Below are positions 31,311-41,041 of a stretch of DNA of 49,232 nt, one piece after another. The DNA comes from Asticcacaulis sp. UBA2476 (GTDB lineage Bacteria; Pseudomonadota; Alphaproteobacteria; Caulobacterales; Caulobacteraceae), in assembly GCA_002342035.1 (NCBI GenBank), contig DDPE01000089.1, forward strand, positions 1 to 49,232. The letters are read 5' to 3'. A model generated the notes under the pieces. It did not search any database and was not told the origin of the DNA. It was given only the letters and a program-made list of their open reading frames with translations. Numbering within the stretch: the first letter of the stretch is position 1; every line of letters begins with the position of its first letter. The position numbers and the translations under genes were made by a program.

Positions 31311-31465
31311 AAAAGTCCGACAAATTAAAGGGCTGATTTCATAAAATCGTATACGAAATTGTCACGCGATATTGAAATGTTGGGTAATGCCTTTTGAGAT
31401 GCGCAGACGCGATAAGCTGATAAACCACGGGTGCTGAATTTTCAGGCTTTTTAAAAAGGCGTCCT

Positions 31466-32626
31466 ATGGCTATTCCGTTTATCGACCTCGGCACACAACG
31501 CGCGCGTATCGGCGCAAAGATCGAAGCCGGTGTGCTCAAGGTCATTGGACATGGCGCCTATATTATGGGGCCGGAGGTCAAAGCCTTTGAAGCCGATCTG
31601 GCGACGTTTGCCCAGTCAAAACATGCCCTGTCCTGTGCCAATGGTACGGATGCCATTGAGCTGATCCTGCTGGGACTTGGGATTGGTGAGGGCGACGCCG
31701 TGTTCGTACCGGCCTTTACCTTTGTGGCGACGGCTGAAGTCGTGCCGATGACCCGCGCCGAGCCAGTGTTTGTCGATATCGACGCCCGCACCTATAATAT
31801 TGACCCGGTCAAGCTGGAGGCCGCGATTGAGGCGGTGATCACCGGAGGCCGCTTGAAACCTGCCGCTATTATCGCGGTTGATCTGTTTGGCCAGCCCGCC
31901 GATTATCCGGCGCTTAAGGTCATCGCCGATAAGTACGGCCTGCCGTTGATCTCGGATGCGGCCCAAGGGTTCGGCGGTACGATTGACGGCAAACAGCCGC
32001 TGGCATGGGCGGTGGCGACCGCGACCAGCTTTTATCCGGCCAAACCGCTTGGCTGCTATGGCGATGGCGGTGCGGTCGTTACCAATGATGATGTCTTGCA
32101 GGATCGTCTGATTTCCTACCGCGTCCACGGTGGCGCGACGGCGGCAGATGCCGCGGCGGCGAAGTTCGAGCACGAAACCAAATATCTCAATGTCCGCATC
32201 GGCATGAATTCGCGCCTGGATACCATTCAAGCGGCGGTGCTGATCGAAAAGCTGGCGATATTTGCCGAAGAAATTGAGCTGCGTCAGGCGGTGGCCAAGC
32301 GCTATAATGAGGCGCTCGAAGGCTTTGTGACCAGCGTGCCCTATGTGAAGGACGGCTATGTCTCGACCTGGGCGCAATATACGATTGAGCATGAAAATCG
32401 CGACGGTTTGCAACTGCACCTGCGCGAAAAGGGCATCCCTACGGCGGTCTATTATCCGATCCCGCTGCACCAGCAACCGGGCTATGCGACCTTCACCAGC
32501 GGTACGCGCGATCTTTCGGTGTCTGAGGCCAAGTCGAAGACCGTGATTTCCTTACCGTTTTCGCCGTATCTTACGGCAGAAACCCAAAGTGAAATCGTCG
32601 AGGCGATAAAATCCTTTAAGGGTTAA
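31466..32626 (+). CDS. DegT/DnrJ/EryC1/StrS sugar aminotransferase
   Basis: A 386-residue PLP-dependent aminotransferase that acts on nucleotide-linked keto sugars. Landmarks: MAIPFIDLGTQRARIGAKIE at the start, CANGTDAIELILLGLGIGEGD, PAFTFVATAE, ISDAAQGFGG and the PLP lysine in SFYPAKPLGCYGDGG. The opening PFIDL and YPAKPLG spelling matches the WbpE/WlbC group, which transaminates a UDP-3-keto-GlcNAc-uronic acid, or FdtB/QdtB-type enzymes. No partner dehydrogenase or acyltransferase gene lies beside it, so the sugar remains open. It is not PseC, which is at 16837. Probably serves surface polysaccharide. Confidence 0.88.
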   Translation: MAIPFIDLGTQRARIGAKIEAGVLKVIGHGAYIMGPEVKAFEADLATFAQSKHALSCANGTDAIELILLGLGIGEGDAVFVPAFTFVATAEVVPMTRAEPVFVDIDARTYNIDPVKLEAAIEAVITGGRLKPAAIIAVDLFGQPADYPALKVIADKYGLPLISDAAQGFGGTIDGKQPLAWAVATATSFYPAKPLGCYGDGGAVVTNDDVLQDRLISYRVHGGATAADAAAAKFEHETKYLNVRIGMNSRLDTIQAAVLIEKLAIFAEEIELRQAVAKRYNEALEGFVTSVPYVKDGYVSTWAQYTIEHENRDGLQLHLREKGIPTAVYYPIPLHQQPGYATFTSGTRDLSVSEAKSKTVISLPFSPYLTAETQSEIVEAIKSFKG

Positions 32627-32831
32627 AATGCATCGCGGCACGCAACAAAATGACTCTGTGGCGGTAAAATTTGTCACCAAAGCCATTTTTGCAGGAAAAA
32701 TTTTGACACGGAATTGACAAGGCGTCAGTATATATGCTTGAGAAAAACAGCGATGCCTTCGCGTGTGCAAACGTGCGGATACTGAGGCGAAGCGCTAATT
32801 CTTTCAGGCTTGATACGGGGATATATCGGGA

Positions 32832-34133
32832 ATGACGGCTACACCCGCCACGGACGCGATGGTTGCTGCGGCAAACCCTGAGCCGGTTTTGGCATTGCTG
32901 GCCCATCAGGCACAGCTCGCGCTGGACCCGGCAGCGACCGTATGGGTGCTGATCTCGACTGCCCTTGTGCTGCTGATGACCCTGCCGGGGCTGGCGCTAT
33001 TTTACGGCGGCATGGTGCGGAAGAAAAACCTGCTGGCGACGCTGGCCCAATCGGTGGCGGCGACCATTCTGGTCTCAGTTCTATGGATCGTGATCGGCTA
33101 CAGCCTGTCATTCGGTGTTGGGCCTAATGACGGCTGGAACAAGGTTCTGGGCGGTTTTCAGGTCGCCCTGCTTTACGGCGTCGGGATGGATACGGCCTAT
33201 TCTACCCTGCCCGGACTGCCTGAATATCTGTGGGTGGTGTTCCAGATGACCTTTGCGATCATCACGCCCGCCCTGATTGCCGGGGCCTTTGCTGAGCGGA
33301 TGAAGTTTTCGGCCTTTCTGCTGTTTGTCGGTCTGTGGCACCTTTTGGTCTATGCGCCCGTCTGTCACTGGGTATGGGGCGGTGGTTTCTTAGGCGCTAT
33401 GGGCGTGCTTGATTTCGCCGGTGGTGCCGTGGTTCACGTCAATTCCGGTGTGGCCGGTCTGGTCTGCGCCTATGTTTTAGGTCAGCGCCGCGGTTACGGA
33501 CGTGATAACATGGCCCCGCATAATCTGGCCTTTACGATGATCGGCGCCTGTTTGCTGCTGATAGGCTGGATCGGGTTTAATGGCGGCTCGGCGCTGGCGG
33601 CAGATTCGCTGGCGGCGGTGGCCACACTTAATACGATACTGGCGGCCATGACGGGCGCGATCGGCTGGATAATCCCTGAGTGGATTGAGCGCAAGCAGCC
33701 CACGCTTCTGGGCATGATCACCGGCCTTGTGGTCGGTCTGGTGGCCATTACGCCGGCGGCAGGTTTTGTCGATCCGCGCGGGGCGATGCTGATCGGCCTG
33801 ATTACCGGCCCGATTTGTTTCGTAGCCTCGACCGCGATCAAGAAGGCCATGAAATATGACGACAGCCTGGATGCCTTCGGGGTTCACGGTGTCGGGGGTC
33901 TGGTGGGTGCGCTGCTGACCGGGATTTTCGCCACGACGTCGGTGAATGCTCTGGCTGAGGGTGCCAATATTGGCAAACAGGCGCTGGGTCTGGTGGCCGT
34001 CATTATCTGGTCAGGTGTGGTAACCTTCCTTATTCTGATGATTTGCAAATACACGACCGGGCTTCGGGTGACTGAAGAACAGGAAATTGAGGGTCTCGAC
34101 AGCACACAGCACGGAGAGACCCAGCACGGATAG
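32832..34133 (+). CDS. amtB: Ammonium transporter AmtB
   Basis: A 433-residue Amt-family channel that conducts ammonium/ammonia through the inner membrane. Eleven hydrophobic helices can be followed; the family signature LDFAGGAVVHVNSGVAGLVCAY covers residues about 193-214 and has the first pore His, and FGVHGVGGLVGALLTG the second. The N-terminal 30 residues are Ala-rich. A P-II protein gene (glnK), the usual partner, is not adjacent. The next operon, gltD-gltB, assimilates the ammonium, so the two form a nitrogen block. Confidence 0.95.
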   Translation: MTATPATDAMVAAANPEPVLALLAHQAQLALDPAATVWVLISTALVLLMTLPGLALFYGGMVRKKNLLATLAQSVAATILVSVLWIVIGYSLSFGVGPNDGWNKVLGGFQVALLYGVGMDTAYSTLPGLPEYLWVVFQMTFAIITPALIAGAFAERMKFSAFLLFVGLWHLLVYAPVCHWVWGGGFLGAMGVLDFAGGAVVHVNSGVAGLVCAYVLGQRRGYGRDNMAPHNLAFTMIGACLLLIGWIGFNGGSALAADSLAAVATLNTILAAMTGAIGWIIPEWIERKQPTLLGMITGLVVGLVAITPAAGFVDPRGAMLIGLITGPICFVASTAIKKAMKYDDSLDAFGVHGVGGLVGALLTGIFATTSVNALAEGANIGKQALGLVAVIIWSGVVTFLILMICKYTTGLRVTEEQEIEGLDSTQHGETQHG

Positions 34134-34522
34134 AAACAAGCCACATTTTCCAAAAGGCTTGGGCGTTTATCCTCCCCCTCGCGTTTTGGCTCCGCTTTCG
34201 GCAGTCAGGCCGGGCAGAGACCAGAACCGAGGGGGTTCGCATGTTTGGGCTATGGTTCTTGAAAAAGATATTCGTTCGCATTCGGACGAAGTCTATGACG
34301 GGAACAAAAGGCAAACTGGTATCCGTTGATACTAAGTGGTCTAATGCTGATAAAAATCTCACCCACGGGTGAAATCTTTATCTAACTTGGTTTTTGTGCT
34401 TTTTATTTGTCAGCAATTGCGCTTTCACCCAAACGCTTTTGCTGAACGTATCAGGCGCAGTGAGACAATAGTTTTTGGGGTCGGAGGTGTAAGCGCGTCC
34501 GACAGGTTTTGGAGGTTTAACA
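34134..34522. other. Intergenic region between amtB and gltD
   Basis: 389 bases without a gene that I can support. CCCCCTCG (34174-34181) and CGAGGGGG (34228-34235) form a possible long-loop hairpin reminiscent of the composite element at 6440-6590. The downstream 130 bases are A+T-rich and should carry the gltD promoter; no sigma-54 site was found. GGAGG precedes the gltD start. Confidence 0.4.
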
Positions 34523-35971
34523 ATGACGGGCGAAACGAACCGCTTTGTTGTCGAAGTCCGGCGCACGCCGAAGAAGCATGATGCGAAAACCCGCATTAAT
34601 AACTTCTCGGAAATTTACGCCGATTTCAAACCGGCCCAGGCCACGACCCAGTCTTCGCGCTGCGCGCAGTGCGGTGTGCCGTTCTGCCAGTCGGGTTGTC
34701 CTTTGCAGAACAACATCCCTGACTGGCTGCGCATGACCGCCGAAGGCCGTTACGAAGAAGCCTATCTGCTGTCGTCGGCGACCTCGACCCTGCCGGAAAT
34801 CTGCGGCCGTATCTGCCCGCAGGATCGTCTGTGCGAAGGCTCCTGCGTGTTGGAGCAATCCGGCTGGGAAAACGTCACTATTGGTTCCGTTGAGCGTTTC
34901 TTAGGCGACATGGCGTTTGAGAACGGCTGGATTGAGCCTATTGTGCCGGTTCAGGAGCGCGGCCAGAGCATTGGCATCATCGGGGCTGGCCCTGCGGGCA
35001 TCGCGGCGGCTGATCGTCTGCGCACGCTCGGATACAAGGTAACCATCTATGATCGCTATGACCGCGCCGGTGGCTTGCTGACCTACGGCATCCCGTCGTT
35101 CAAGCTTGAAAAAGAAGTCGTGCTGCGCCGTACCGATCGCCTCGCGCAATCGGGCGTCGAATATGTCATGAACTGCGACATCGGCAACGACGTGTCGTTT
35201 GAGGAATTGCGCGAAAAGCATGACGCGATCATGATCGCTACGGGCGTCTATAAGACCCGCCGCCTGAGCGTGCCCGGTTGTGGCTCGCAGGGTGTGGTCA
35301 TTGCGCTCGATTACCTGACCGCGTCGAACCGCGTCGGTTTTGGCGATAATGTGCCGGACTATGTGTCGGGCCGTCTGAATGCCGAAGGCAAGAACGTCAT
35401 CGTCATCGGCGGCGGCGATACGGCTATGGACTGCGTGCGCACCGCCACCCGTCAGGGGGCAAAGTCGGTCACCTGCGTCTACCGTCGTGACCGTGCCAAC
35501 ATGCCGGGCTCTGACCGCGAAGTTTACAATGCCGAAGAAGAAGGCGTGAAGTTTGAATGGCTGTCGGCGCCGATGGCTGTGCTTGGCGATGCGCAGACCG
35601 TCACCGGCCTTAAGGTGCAGCGTATGCGCCTGACCACGCCGGACGCGCAAGGCCGTCAGGGCATTGAGGATATTGCTGGTGCCGAAAACGACCTGCCCGC
35701 CGATCTGATCATTGAGGCGCTGGGCTTTGAGCCGGAAAATATTCCGGTCATGTTCAATGAGCCGGGCCTTGAAGTCACCAAGTGGGGCACGATCAAGACC
35801 CTGGCCGGTGAGTTCCAGACCCTTGTACCGGGCGTATTCGCGGCCGGTGATATTGTGCGCGGTGCATCTTTGGTGGTGTGGGCTGTCCGTGAAGGTCAGG
35901 ACGCCGCTGCCGATATCCACCACTACCTGCAAACCCAGTTAGCTTTGTCTCTGTCGGAGGCTGCGGAATAA
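34523..35971 (+). CDS. gltD: Glutamate synthase small subunit GltD
   Basis: GltD is the FAD/NADPH-dependent beta subunit of glutamate synthase and feeds electrons to GltB. The 482 residues have an N-terminal cysteine-rich 4Fe-4S region (CAQCGVPFCQSGCP, then CGRICPQDRLCEGSCV), a FAD motif IIGAGPAGIAAADRL near 150, and an NADPH motif VIGGGDTAMDCV. The C-terminal GVFAAGDIVRGASLVVWA is the FAD pyrophosphate segment. GGAGG precedes ATG 34523. It precedes gltB by 2 bases, the reverse of the E. coli order. Confidence 0.97.
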   Translation: MTGETNRFVVEVRRTPKKHDAKTRINNFSEIYADFKPAQATTQSSRCAQCGVPFCQSGCPLQNNIPDWLRMTAEGRYEEAYLLSSATSTLPEICGRICPQDRLCEGSCVLEQSGWENVTIGSVERFLGDMAFENGWIEPIVPVQERGQSIGIIGAGPAGIAAADRLRTLGYKVTIYDRYDRAGGLLTYGIPSFKLEKEVVLRRTDRLAQSGVEYVMNCDIGNDVSFEELREKHDAIMIATGVYKTRRLSVPGCGSQGVVIALDYLTASNRVGFGDNVPDYVSGRLNAEGKNVIVIGGGDTAMDCVRTATRQGAKSVTCVYRRDRANMPGSDREVYNAEEEGVKFEWLSAPMAVLGDAQTVTGLKVQRMRLTTPDAQGRQGIEDIAGAENDLPADLIIEALGFEPENIPVMFNEPGLEVTKWGTIKTLAGEFQTLVPGVFAAGDIVRGASLVVWAVREGQDAAADIHHYLQTQLALSLSEAAE

Positions 35972-35973
35972 TA

Positions 35974-38900
35974 ATGTCTTACGAATTTGATCTCGAACGC
36001 TACCTTGAGCAACGCCAGCGCCTGATCGACGGCCACGCCTATGATCCGGCCTCGGAAATCGATTCCTGCGGGGTTGGCGTCGTCTGTTCTATCGATGGCA
36101 AGCCGCGCCGTGACGTGGTTGAGCTGGCGGTCAAGGCCCTGAAAGCTCTATTCCATCGTGGCGCCGTCGATGCTGATGGCAAGTCCGGCGACGGTGCGGG
36201 TATTATGTTGTCGGTGCCGCAGGCCTTCTTTCAGGAGCAGGTGCGTAATATCGGCCATAACCCGCGCTCCGGCCCGGTTCTGGTCGGTCAGGTCTTCCTG
36301 CCACGCTCCGACCTTGGGGCCCAAGAGGCCGCGCGGACCATCGTGGAATCTGAGATCCTGCGCTCAGGGTTCTATCTCTATGGCTGGCGTCAGGCGCCGG
36401 TCGATGTCGCGCAATTAGGCACACGCGCCGCCTCGACCCGCCCGGAGATTGAGCAGATCATGATGGCCGCCCCCGAAGGCCTGGAGGGTGAAGCGCTGGA
36501 ACGCGCCATGTTCCTGTGTCGCCGCCGGATCGAAAAGCGCGTCGATGAGGCCAACCTTGATTGCTACCTTTGTTCGTTCTCGTCCAAGACCCTGATCTAT
36601 AAGGGCATGTTCCGGGCCGAGCTGGTCGATGATTTCTATCTCGACCTCAAGGACCCGCGCTTTGAATCGTCGGTGGCCATCTTCCACCAGCGTTTCTCGA
36701 CCAACACCTTCCCCGAATGGAAGCTGGCCCAGCCGTTCCGAATGCTGGCCCACAACGGCGAAATCAACACCCTGCGCGGCAACGTCAACTGGATGAAGTC
36801 GCACGAAATCCGCATGGCCGCGACGACCTTTGGCGACCACGCCGAAGACGTCAAGCCGGTCATTCAGCCGCGCGGCTCGGACTCAGCCGCGCTCGATAAC
36901 GTGTTTGAAGTTCTGGTGCGCGCGGGCCGTTCGGCCCCGATGACCAAGGCGCTGTTGATCCCGGAAGCGTGGTCGAAGCAGGAAGTGACGATGTCGGAAA
37001 AGCATCGCGCCCTTTATGCCTATGCCAATGCGGTCATGGAACCGTGGGATGGCCCTGCCGCCGTCTGTGCCACCGATGGCCGCTGGGTCGTGGCGGGCAA
37101 GGATCGTAACGGTCTGCGCCCCTTACGGGTGACTGAGACCAAGGACGGCCTTCTGATCGTCGGTTCCGAAGCCGGCATGACGGGTGTGTCGGAAGAGCGC
37201 GTGTCGCGCCGTTCGGGCATCAACCCCGGCCGGATGATTGCGGTCGATCTGGAAGAGGGCAAGCTCTATTCTGAGACCGAAATCCTCGACGCTCTGGCCT
37301 CAAAGCACGACTACACCCAATGGCTTGAAAACATGGTCGAAGTCGATTCGATCATCGAGCCCGGCCCTGAGCCGCGCGCCTATCACGGCGAAGAACTGGA
37401 TCGCCGTCAGATCGCGGCGGGCTTTACGGTCGAAGACCTCGATACCGTGCTTGACGCCATGATCAAGGACGGCAAGGAAGCCATCGGCTCGATGGGCGAT
37501 GACACGCCGCTGGCGGTGCTGTCGAACGAGTGGCGGCCGCTGTCGCACTATTTCCGTCAGAACTTCGCGCAGGTGACCAACCCGCCGATCGATCCTCTGC
37601 GTGAAGAAGCGGGCATGTCGCTCAAGACGCGCTTCAAGAACCTCGGCAACATATTGGCCGAAGACGAAGCCCAGACCAATGTGCTGGTCATGGACTCGCC
37701 GTTCATGACGACGGGCATGTATGACCGTCTGCTGGAAACCTCAAACGTCGGTCAGGTGGCTCAGCTTGACTGTTCGTTCCCGCTACCGGATGTGGCGGCC
37801 AAGCCCGGTGCGGCTCTGCGGGCGGCGCTGGATCGTCTGCGCGATGAAGCGGTTGAGGCCGTGAAGGCCGGTGCGGCCATGATCGTGCTGTCGGATAAGG
37901 CCTCTGGCCCCGCCCGCATGGGCGTGCCGATGATTCTGGCCGCCGCTGGCGTTCATGCCCGTCTGGTGCAGGAAGGTCTGCGCTCGTTTGTTTCGATCAT
38001 CGTCCGTTCGGCTGAGGCGATGGATAGCCATGCCTTTGCGGTACTGGTTGGGGTCGGTGCGACGGCGGTCAACCCGTACCTTTCGCTGGAGCTGATGCAG
38101 GCGCGTTTCGAGGCGGGCCGTTACGGCCAGATCACCTCCTATAAGGCGTTCATGAACTATAAGAAGTCCATCGAAGCCGGTCTGATGAAGATTCTGGCCA
38201 AGAAGGGCATTTCGATCATCTCGTCCTATCGCGGCGGTTATGAGTTTGAGGCTCTGGGCCTGTCGCGGGCGCTGGTGGCTGAATTTTTCCCCGGCGTGAC
38301 CTCGCGCATTTCCGGTATCGGTCTGGCCGGTATCGAGACCAAGCTGTCGGAACTGCACCAAAAGGCGTGGGCGTCCAAGCGGGCGCTGGTGCCGATCGGT
38401 GGTTTCTATAAGCTACGGGCGGCGGGTGAGACTCACTATTATCAACCCAAGCTGATCCACCTCTTGCAGGATGCGACTACGCGCGGCGATTATAAGACCT
38501 TCAAGACCTATTCAAATCTGGTCGGGAAGATGTCGAAGGATACACCGACAGCACCGCGTGACCTGCTCGACTGGGCCCCGAAAGCCGCACCCGTGGCGAT
38601 TGATGAGGTCGAATCGGTTAACGAAATCCGCAAGCGTTTCGTGACGCCTGGCATGTCGCTGGGGGCCCTGTCGCCCGAAGCCCATGAGACGCTCAACATC
38701 GCCATGAACCGTATCGGGGCGCGCTCCGTGTCCGGTGAAGGTGGTGAAGACCCCGAACGCTATGTCCGTCGTCCCAACGGCGACAACCCGAACTCGGCCA
38801 TCAAGCAGATCGCGTCTGGTCGTTTTGGGGTTACTGCGGAGTACCTCAACCAGTGCCGCGAAGTTGAAATCAAGGTCGCGCAAGGGGCCAAGCCCGGTGA

Positions 38901-40488
38901 GGGCGGTCAGCTTCCGGGCTTTAAGGTCACGGAATTCATCGCCCGTATGCGTCACTCGACGCCGGGTGTGGGCCTGATTTCGCCGCCGCCGCACCACGAT
39001 ATCTATTCGATCGAAGACCTGGCGCAGTTGATCTACGACATCAAGCAGATCAATCCTGACTGCCGCGTCACGGTCAAGCTGGTGTCGCAATCGGGCATTG
39101 GCGCGGTCGCCGCCGGTGTGGCCAAGGCCAAGGCCGATGCCATTCTGGTGTCCGGTCAGGTCGGCGGCACGGGCGCATCGCCCCTGACCTCGATCAAGTT
39201 TGCGGGTCTGCCGTTTGAAATCGGCCTCAGCGAAGCCCATCAGGTGCTGACGCTCAACAACCTGCGCGGACAAATTCGTCTGCGTTCGGATGGCGGCATG
39301 CGTACCGGCCGCGATATCGTCATAGCCGCCATGTTGGGCGCCGAGGAGTTCGGTATCGGTACGGCGTCTCTGGTGGCCATCGGCTGTCTGATGGTGCGTC
39401 AGTGCCAGTCGAACACCTGCCCGGTCGGTGTCTGTGTGCAGGACGAACGCCTGCGCGCCAAGTTCACCGGCACGCCGGAAAAGGTCATCAACCTGTTCAC
39501 CTTTATCGCTGAAGAAGTGCGCGAAATTCTGGCCTCGCTGGGTCTGCGTTCGCTGGATGAGGCCGTGGGTCGCACCGATCTGCTGCGTCAAATCTCCCGC
39601 GGCGGGGCGCATCTGGATGACCTCGACCTCAACCCGCTTCTGGTGCGGGTCGAGCGTGATCCGAACGCCCTGATCACCTTGCCGCATGAGATCAATGCGG
39701 TCGCTGATACGCTGGATGCCCAGATCGTCAAGGACGCCGCGCCTCTGCTGGAACGCGGTGAGAAAATGTCCCTGACCTATGATGTGCGCAACACCATGCG
39801 CGCTGTCGGCACCCGCACGTCCTCGGCGCTGGTTCGCCGGTTCAAGGATACGCTGGCCGATGGTCACCTGACCTTGCAATTGCGCGGGTCGGCGGGGCAG
39901 TCGTTAGGGGCCTTCGCGGTCAAGGGTCTGTTTATCGATCTGGTCGGGGAATCCAACGACTATGTCGGTAAGGGCCTGTCGGGGGCGACCATTTCGATCC
40001 GCCCGCGTCACTGGCAGGAAAAGCAGGCTCTGGCTGGTAACACCATCCTTTATGGAGCGACGTCGGGTAAGCTGTTTATCGCCGGAACCGTCGGTGAGCG
40101 CTTTGCGGTGCGTAACTCAGGGGCGACCACGGTCGTCGAAGGTGCCGGCGCGCACGGCTGTGAATATATGACCGGCGGTAAGGTCGTCATCCTCGGTTCG
40201 GTCGGTGCCAACTTCGGCGCGGGCATGACCGGCGGTGTCGCCTATGTCTGGGACCCGGACAAGTCGTTTGCCAACTACATCAACCCGGAAGGCATCACTT
40301 TGCGGTCGGTGCCGGATGAGTCGGAAGCCGAACTGAAAGGCCTGATTGAGGAGCATTTCAAAATGACCCTCTCGCCCCGCGCCGAGGCTCTGCTTGATGA
40401 TTGGGACAACAGCCTAAAGGCCTTTGTTCAGGTTATGCCGAATGAGATATTGGCGCTGCAGGCCAGATTAGAAAGTAAAATAGCTTAA
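35974..40488 (+). CDS. gltB: Glutamate synthase large subunit GltB
   Basis: GltB moves the amide of glutamine to 2-oxoglutarate, giving two glutamates. The 1504-residue precursor has a 31-residue propeptide and then Cys32 (IDSCGVG), the amidotransferase nucleophile. Next are the class II amidotransferase domain (HQRFSTNTFPEWKLAQPFRMLAHNGEIN is split here across 232-259), the central domain, the FMN-binding TIM barrel with SGEGGEDPERY and the 3Fe-4S cluster segment CQSNTCPVGVC, and the C-terminal beta-helix. Normal length for the family. Followed by a clear terminator. Forms a two-gene operon with gltD. Confidence 0.98.
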   Translation: MSYEFDLERYLEQRQRLIDGHAYDPASEIDSCGVGVVCSIDGKPRRDVVELAVKALKALFHRGAVDADGKSGDGAGIMLSVPQAFFQEQVRNIGHNPRSGPVLVGQVFLPRSDLGAQEAARTIVESEILRSGFYLYGWRQAPVDVAQLGTRAASTRPEIEQIMMAAPEGLEGEALERAMFLCRRRIEKRVDEANLDCYLCSFSSKTLIYKGMFRAELVDDFYLDLKDPRFESSVAIFHQRFSTNTFPEWKLAQPFRMLAHNGEINTLRGNVNWMKSHEIRMAATTFGDHAEDVKPVIQPRGSDSAALDNVFEVLVRAGRSAPMTKALLIPEAWSKQEVTMSEKHRALYAYANAVMEPWDGPAAVCATDGRWVVAGKDRNGLRPLRVTETKDGLLIVGSEAGMTGVSEERVSRRSGINPGRMIAVDLEEGKLYSETEILDALASKHDYTQWLENMVEVDSIIEPGPEPRAYHGEELDRRQIAAGFTVEDLDTVLDAMIKDGKEAIGSMGDDTPLAVLSNEWRPLSHYFRQNFAQVTNPPIDPLREEAGMSLKTRFKNLGNILAEDEAQTNVLVMDSPFMTTGMYDRLLETSNVGQVAQLDCSFPLPDVAAKPGAALRAALDRLRDEAVEAVKAGAAMIVLSDKASGPARMGVPMILAAAGVHARLVQEGLRSFVSIIVRSAEAMDSHAFAVLVGVGATAVNPYLSLELMQARFEAGRYGQITSYKAFMNYKKSIEAGLMKILAKKGISIISSYRGGYEFEALGLSRALVAEFFPGVTSRISGIGLAGIETKLSELHQKAWASKRALVPIGGFYKLRAAGETHYYQPKLIHLLQDATTRGDYKTFKTYSNLVGKMSKDTPTAPRDLLDWAPKAAPVAIDEVESVNEIRKRFVTPGMSLGALSPEAHETLNIAMNRIGARSVSGEGGEDPERYVRRPNGDNPNSAIKQIASGRFGVTAEYLNQCREVEIKVAQGAKPGEGGQLPGFKVTEFIARMRHSTPGVGLISPPPHHDIYSIEDLAQLIYDIKQINPDCRVTVKLVSQSGIGAVAAGVAKAKADAILVSGQVGGTGASPLTSIKFAGLPFEIGLSEAHQVLTLNNLRGQIRLRSDGGMRTGRDIVIAAMLGAEEFGIGTASLVAIGCLMVRQCQSNTCPVGVCVQDERLRAKFTGTPEKVINLFTFIAEEVREILASLGLRSLDEAVGRTDLLRQISRGGAHLDDLDLNPLLVRVERDPNALITLPHEINAVADTLDAQIVKDAAPLLERGEKMSLTYDVRNTMRAVGTRTSSALVRRFKDTLADGHLTLQLRGSAGQSLGAFAVKGLFIDLVGESNDYVGKGLSGATISIRPRHWQEKQALAGNTILYGATSGKLFIAGTVGERFAVRNSGATTVVEGAGAHGCEYMTGGKVVILGSVGANFGAGMTGGVAYVWDPDKSFANYINPEGITLRSVPDESEAELKGLIEEHFKMTLSPRAEALLDDWDNSLKAFVQVMPNEILALQARLESKIA

Positions 40489-40493
40489 AGTAA

Positions 40494-40528
40494 AAAAGCG
40501 GTTCGTTAACAGCGAGCCGCTTTTGTTT
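40494..40528 (+). terminator. Terminator of gltD-gltB
   Basis: AAAAGCGGTTCG (40494-40505) pairs with CGAGCCGCTTTT (40513-40524), one G-U pair, then GTTTTA. It lies 6 bases after the gltB stop. It is upstream of the DUF1579 gene, which therefore has its own promoter. Confidence 0.8.
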
Positions 40529-40564
40529 TATGGTGGTGGCAACAAAAATCCACAGGAGGCCGCC

Positions 40565-41041
40565 ATGAAAGTCGATATCCAAACTGAGCACCACTGGCTG
40601 GAAAAGATGACCGGGGACTGGGAGATTATCCCTGACCCCTCCCTGCCCGAAGCTGAGCGCACGACGGAATGGATTGAGCGCGGACGGATGCTGCACGGGG
40701 TATGGCTGGTGGTCGAAGGTCACGGCCAGATGCCGGGCGGCGGTGAGGCCACCACCCTTATGACGCTCGGCTTTGATCGCGCCAAGGGCCGGTTTGTCGG
40801 CTCATGGGCAGGGTCGATGATGGATCATTTGTGGGTCTATGACGGCCACTGGAATGAGGCCCACAAATCCCTGTCGCTCGATTGCGAAGGGCCTGACTGG
40901 GAAAACCCCGGCCAGACCCTGAAATACCGCGATATCTATACTCTCAATGACGACAATACCCGCACTCTGACGGCCATGGTTCAGAGCGCGGACGGGGAGT
41001 GGAATCGGTTAATGCAGAACCATTATCGAAGGGTGGGCTAA
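40565..41041 (+). CDS. DUF1579 domain protein
   Basis: A 158-residue protein of the DUF1579 family, whose members are small beta-barrel proteins of unknown role. Landmarks: EHHWLEKMTGDWEI at the start, HGVWLVVEGHGQMPGGGEATTLMTLGFD, and RFVGSWAGSMMDHLWVYDG. AGGAGGCCGCC precedes ATG 40565. No signal peptide or membrane segment, so cytoplasmic. Its end overlaps the convergent cysH gene by 4 bases, so the two mRNAs are complementary at their 3' ends. Confidence 0.88.
   Translation: MKVDIQTEHHWLEKMTGDWEIIPDPSLPEAERTTEWIERGRMLHGVWLVVEGHGQMPGGGEATTLMTLGFDRAKGRFVGSWAGSMMDHLWVYDGHWNEAHKSLSLDCEGPDWENPGQTLKYRDIYTLNDDNTRTLTAMVQSADGEWNRLMQNHYRRVG

Larger units (their letters stand above)
31141..31465. 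other. Divergent intergenic region, aldehyde dehydrogenase / DegT gene
   Basis: 325 bases without a gene. It contains the LacI-type operator (31189-31200), a TTGACG -35-like hexamer on the minus strand (complement of 31235-31240), a perfect 12-bp palindrome (31299-31310), and the repeated word GAAAAGTCCG at 31260-31269 and 31310-31319, 50 bases apart. The part next to the DegT gene (31320-31465) is A+T-rich and should hold its promoter. Confidence 0.5.

Noticed and set aside
31616..32476. A 286-codon open frame antisense to the DegT aminotransferase
   Set aside because: Sense strand carries all aminotransferase motifs; no ribosome-binding site or domain on the antisense strand.
34134..34522. 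A possible regulatory RNA between amtB and gltD
   Set aside because: Only one long-loop inverted repeat is visible, with no compact structure, promoter-terminator pair or known riboswitch core.
34901..35932. A 343-codon open frame antisense to gltD
   Set aside because: The sense strand has the FAD and NADPH motifs of GltD; the antisense product matches nothing.
38512..39879. A 455-codon open frame antisense to gltB
   Set aside because: It lies wholly within the conserved gltB sequence, its product has no recognisable domain, and G+C-rich codons make such antisense frames common.
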